Assembly (NCBI RefSeq): GCF_000427785.1
Contig: NZ_KE386582.1
Coordinates: 1-41,783 of the forward strand
DNA length: 41,783 bases
Origin: Massilia alkalitolerans DSM 17462
Lineage (GTDB): Bacteria > Pseudomonadota > Gammaproteobacteria > Burkholderiales > Burkholderiaceae_D
Direction: 5' to 3'
Position 1 is the stretch's first letter. The number at the start of each line of letters is the position of its first letter. The notes beneath the pieces are model-generated. The model was not told the DNA's origin. It ran no database searches and saw only the letters and a program-made list of their open reading frames with translations. Positions 40,405 to 41,783 of this stretch are shown here, one piece after another. Both the position numbers and the translations under genes were made by a program.

Positions 40405-41783
40405 ATGTCCAAAACGACCCTGCCACAACGCTCCACCCTTGCCCTGACCATCGCCTTTGCTCTCGGAGGCTGTGGCGGCGGTGGAGGCGATTCGGCGCCG
40501 CCGGCCCCTCCCGGCCCGATTGCCCAGCCGCCGGCACCGAGCACGGCATTGACCGGCATCGTTGTCGACGGCTACCTGAGCGGCGCGACGGTTTGGCTCG
40601 ACCAGAACAACAACGGCCAGCGCGACAACGGCGAGCCTTCTGCGGTCACTGACGCCGGCGGCAAGTTCAGCCTGACGGTCGCCGCAAGCATCGCCCAGGT
40701 CAATGGCCAGCGCCTACGGGTGGCCGGTGGCATGGACACCTCGACCAGCCTTGCGTTCAACTACACGATGAGCGCGATCGTCGAAGATGCGGCCAGCAAG
40801 CCATCGGTGACGGTCACACCCCTGACGACGATCGTCGAAGCCATGCTCGCTTCGAACGCCGCATCGAACGTGGCACAAGCGCGCGAGACCGTAGCGCGCG
40901 TGTTCGGCCTGTCCTCGGCGGCGGTGCTCGACAAGGACCCGCTGACGCTGGCAGCCACCGAGCCGACCCTGATCCAGAAGATGGTCGCTCTGCAGAAAGC
41001 CATGGAAGTCATGGCGCGCACCGAGAAGGCCGCTGCCGAGGCCGACGCGACCGCTGCCTATGGCCGGGTGGCCCAGGCAGTGGCCGCCGAAGTGGCGCGC
41101 ACCGGTGCGTCCGGCACCGCAGCCTCGGTCAGCGTCCTGGTGCAGGGCGCCGTGAACAACCAGGACCGCCTGCTGATCAACCGCGCCGCTGCCCGCGGCA
41201 CGGTAATGCTGGCGTCCGACGTGGCCAACCTGGTGGAAGCGAGCCTGGCGATCGGCATCGGCCGCGTGATGCAGGCGGCGCCGAATGCGACGGGCGTGGT
41301 GTTGCAGCCGCTGCTGGCGTTATATGTCGACCCCGTCATCCGTATCGTCGACGACGTGCAGAACCACGCCGAGACGGTGGCGGCCAAGATCAGCCAGGCG
41401 CCCGCCGGCCAGCCGCTGCGCCTGGCTACGGTGGCCGCGGAAGCCGGCCTGCCGCTGGTCACCGTGGGACTCGTGAACGCCACCAGCGCGCTGGCCGGCG
41501 TGCCGGCGGCGTCCGCCCAGACGCCCGCGGCGCTCGCCGGCGTGCTGCAGGCGATCCAGGCGCTGCCGGTCACGCAGCCGACACCGGCCCCGACCCCGGC
41601 GCCGACCGCAGCGCCTACCCAGTCACCGACCCCGGCACCGACCGCAGCGCCGACGCAGGCGCCAACGGCAGCACCGACGCAGGCACCGACGACGGCACCA
41701 ACCGCAGCGCCGACGCCTGCGCCGACCGCAGCGCCAACGCCTGCGCCGACCGCAGCGCCAACGCCTGCGCCGACCGCAGCGCC
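40405..41783 (+). CDS. Large lipoprotein with Ca-binding-like motif and Pro/Thr/Ala repeat tail (runs off window)
   Basis: From the ATG at 40405 the frame stays open to the end (459 complete codons). The start MSKTTLPQRSTLALTIAFALGGC carries a lipobox LGGC, followed by poly-Gly and a Pro-rich tether, so it is an exported lipoprotein. Residues about 50-85 have 'DGYLSGATVWLDQNNNGQRD' then NGEPS, an EF-hand/SdrD-like D-x-N-x-N-G-x-x-D-x-G-E pattern suggesting Ca2+ binding. A helical, Ala-rich middle follows (about 125-390). From about residue 392 the protein is a Pro-Thr-Ala repeat that continues past the window. Function unknown; a surface or adhesion role is possible. Confidence 0.85.
   Translation, partial: MSKTTLPQRSTLALTIAFALGGCGGGGGDSAPPAPPGPIAQPPAPSTALTGIVVDGYLSGATVWLDQNNNGQRDNGEPSAVTDAGGKFSLTVAASIAQVNGQRLRVAGGMDTSTSLAFNYTMSAIVEDAASKPSVTVTPLTTIVEAMLASNAASNVAQARETVARVFGLSSAAVLDKDPLTLAATEPTLIQKMVALQKAMEVMARTEKAAAEADATAAYGRVAQAVAAEVARTGASGTAASVSVLVQGAVNNQDRLLINRAAARGTVMLASDVANLVEASLAIGIGRVMQAAPNATGVVLQPLLALYVDPVIRIVDDVQNHAETVAAKISQAPAGQPLRLATVAAEAGLPLVTVGLVNATSALAGVPAASAQTPAALAGVLQAIQALPVTQPTPAPTPAPTAAPTQSPTPAPTAAPTQAPTAAPTQAPTTAPTAAPTPAPTAAPTPAPTAAPTPAPTAA
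41579..41783 (+). repeat. Tandem repeat encoding Pro/Thr/Ala octads
   Basis: A GC-rich minisatellite inside the lipoprotein gene, coding TPAPTAAP-like octads. The last three copies are almost identical 24-nt units starting at 41713, 41737 and 41761; earlier units are more diverged (PTQSPTPAP, PTQAPTTAP). The unit length is a multiple of three, so copy-number changes keep the frame. The array continues past the window end. Confidence 0.9.

Noticed and set aside
41579..41783. CRISPR-like repeats
   Set aside because: The units are tandem without spacers, in frame within a lipoprotein gene and encode Pro/Thr/Ala octads.

Overview
The window looks like chromosomal DNA from a GC-rich betaproteobacterium, most likely Oxalobacteraceae (Massilia, Telluria, Duganella or Janthinobacterium type). 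The pointers are tandem Burkholderiales-type general porins, an S-adenosylhomocysteine (SAH) riboswitch before ahcY, the order metK-ahcY-small membrane protein-metF, and -10 boxes of the form TATAATCG. The taxon is inferred from gene content; no database was searched.

Layout. 1-210: truncated end of an IS4-family insertion sequence, abutting the terminator of a porin gene. 249-2798: two porin genes (-). 3272-4888: Sel1-repeat protein (+). 8522-4932 (-): a probable operon of two LpxL/HtrB-like acyltransferases, dapF, a small secreted protein and an LprI-like secreted protein, all of cell-envelope character. 8712-12781 (+): methyl-cycle genes metK, SAH riboswitch-ahcY, a small membrane protein and metF, with 5-formyl-THF cyclo-ligase converging on metF. 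13624-21130 (+): lytic transglycosylase, NDUFA9-like dehydrogenase, GST, cca, a DAHL-like/GGDEF diguanylate cyclase and a GNAT acetyltransferase. 21250-25525: an Lrp-type regulator divergent from a large fused indolepyruvate ferredoxin oxidoreductase. 25696-29154: S41 protease lipoprotein and M14 carboxypeptidase.

29379-40008 is a surface-polysaccharide locus. An O-antigen-ligase-like protein (+) converges on a tight eight-gene minus-strand run: ABC-2 permease, ATPase, HAD phosphatase-like protein, nucleotidyltransferase/kinase fusion, second nucleotidyltransferase, an unrecognised protein, WavE-like protein and GT2 glycosyltransferase. A methyltransferase and a second GT2 diverge from it. 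The HAD, fusion and nucleotidyltransferase trio is the best candidate for a poorly described system; it may make an activated phosphorylated substituent for the exported glycan. The window ends inside a lipoprotein gene with a Pro/Thr/Ala repeat tract.

The most unusual non-coding content is a set of nested palindromic intergenic elements: three share GTAGGGTGG-type outer arms and a fourth has different arms. All sit at gene 3' ends, and one supplies the cca stop codon. A possible SAM-II-like RNA lies upstream of metK. No tRNA, rRNA or CRISPR array was seen.
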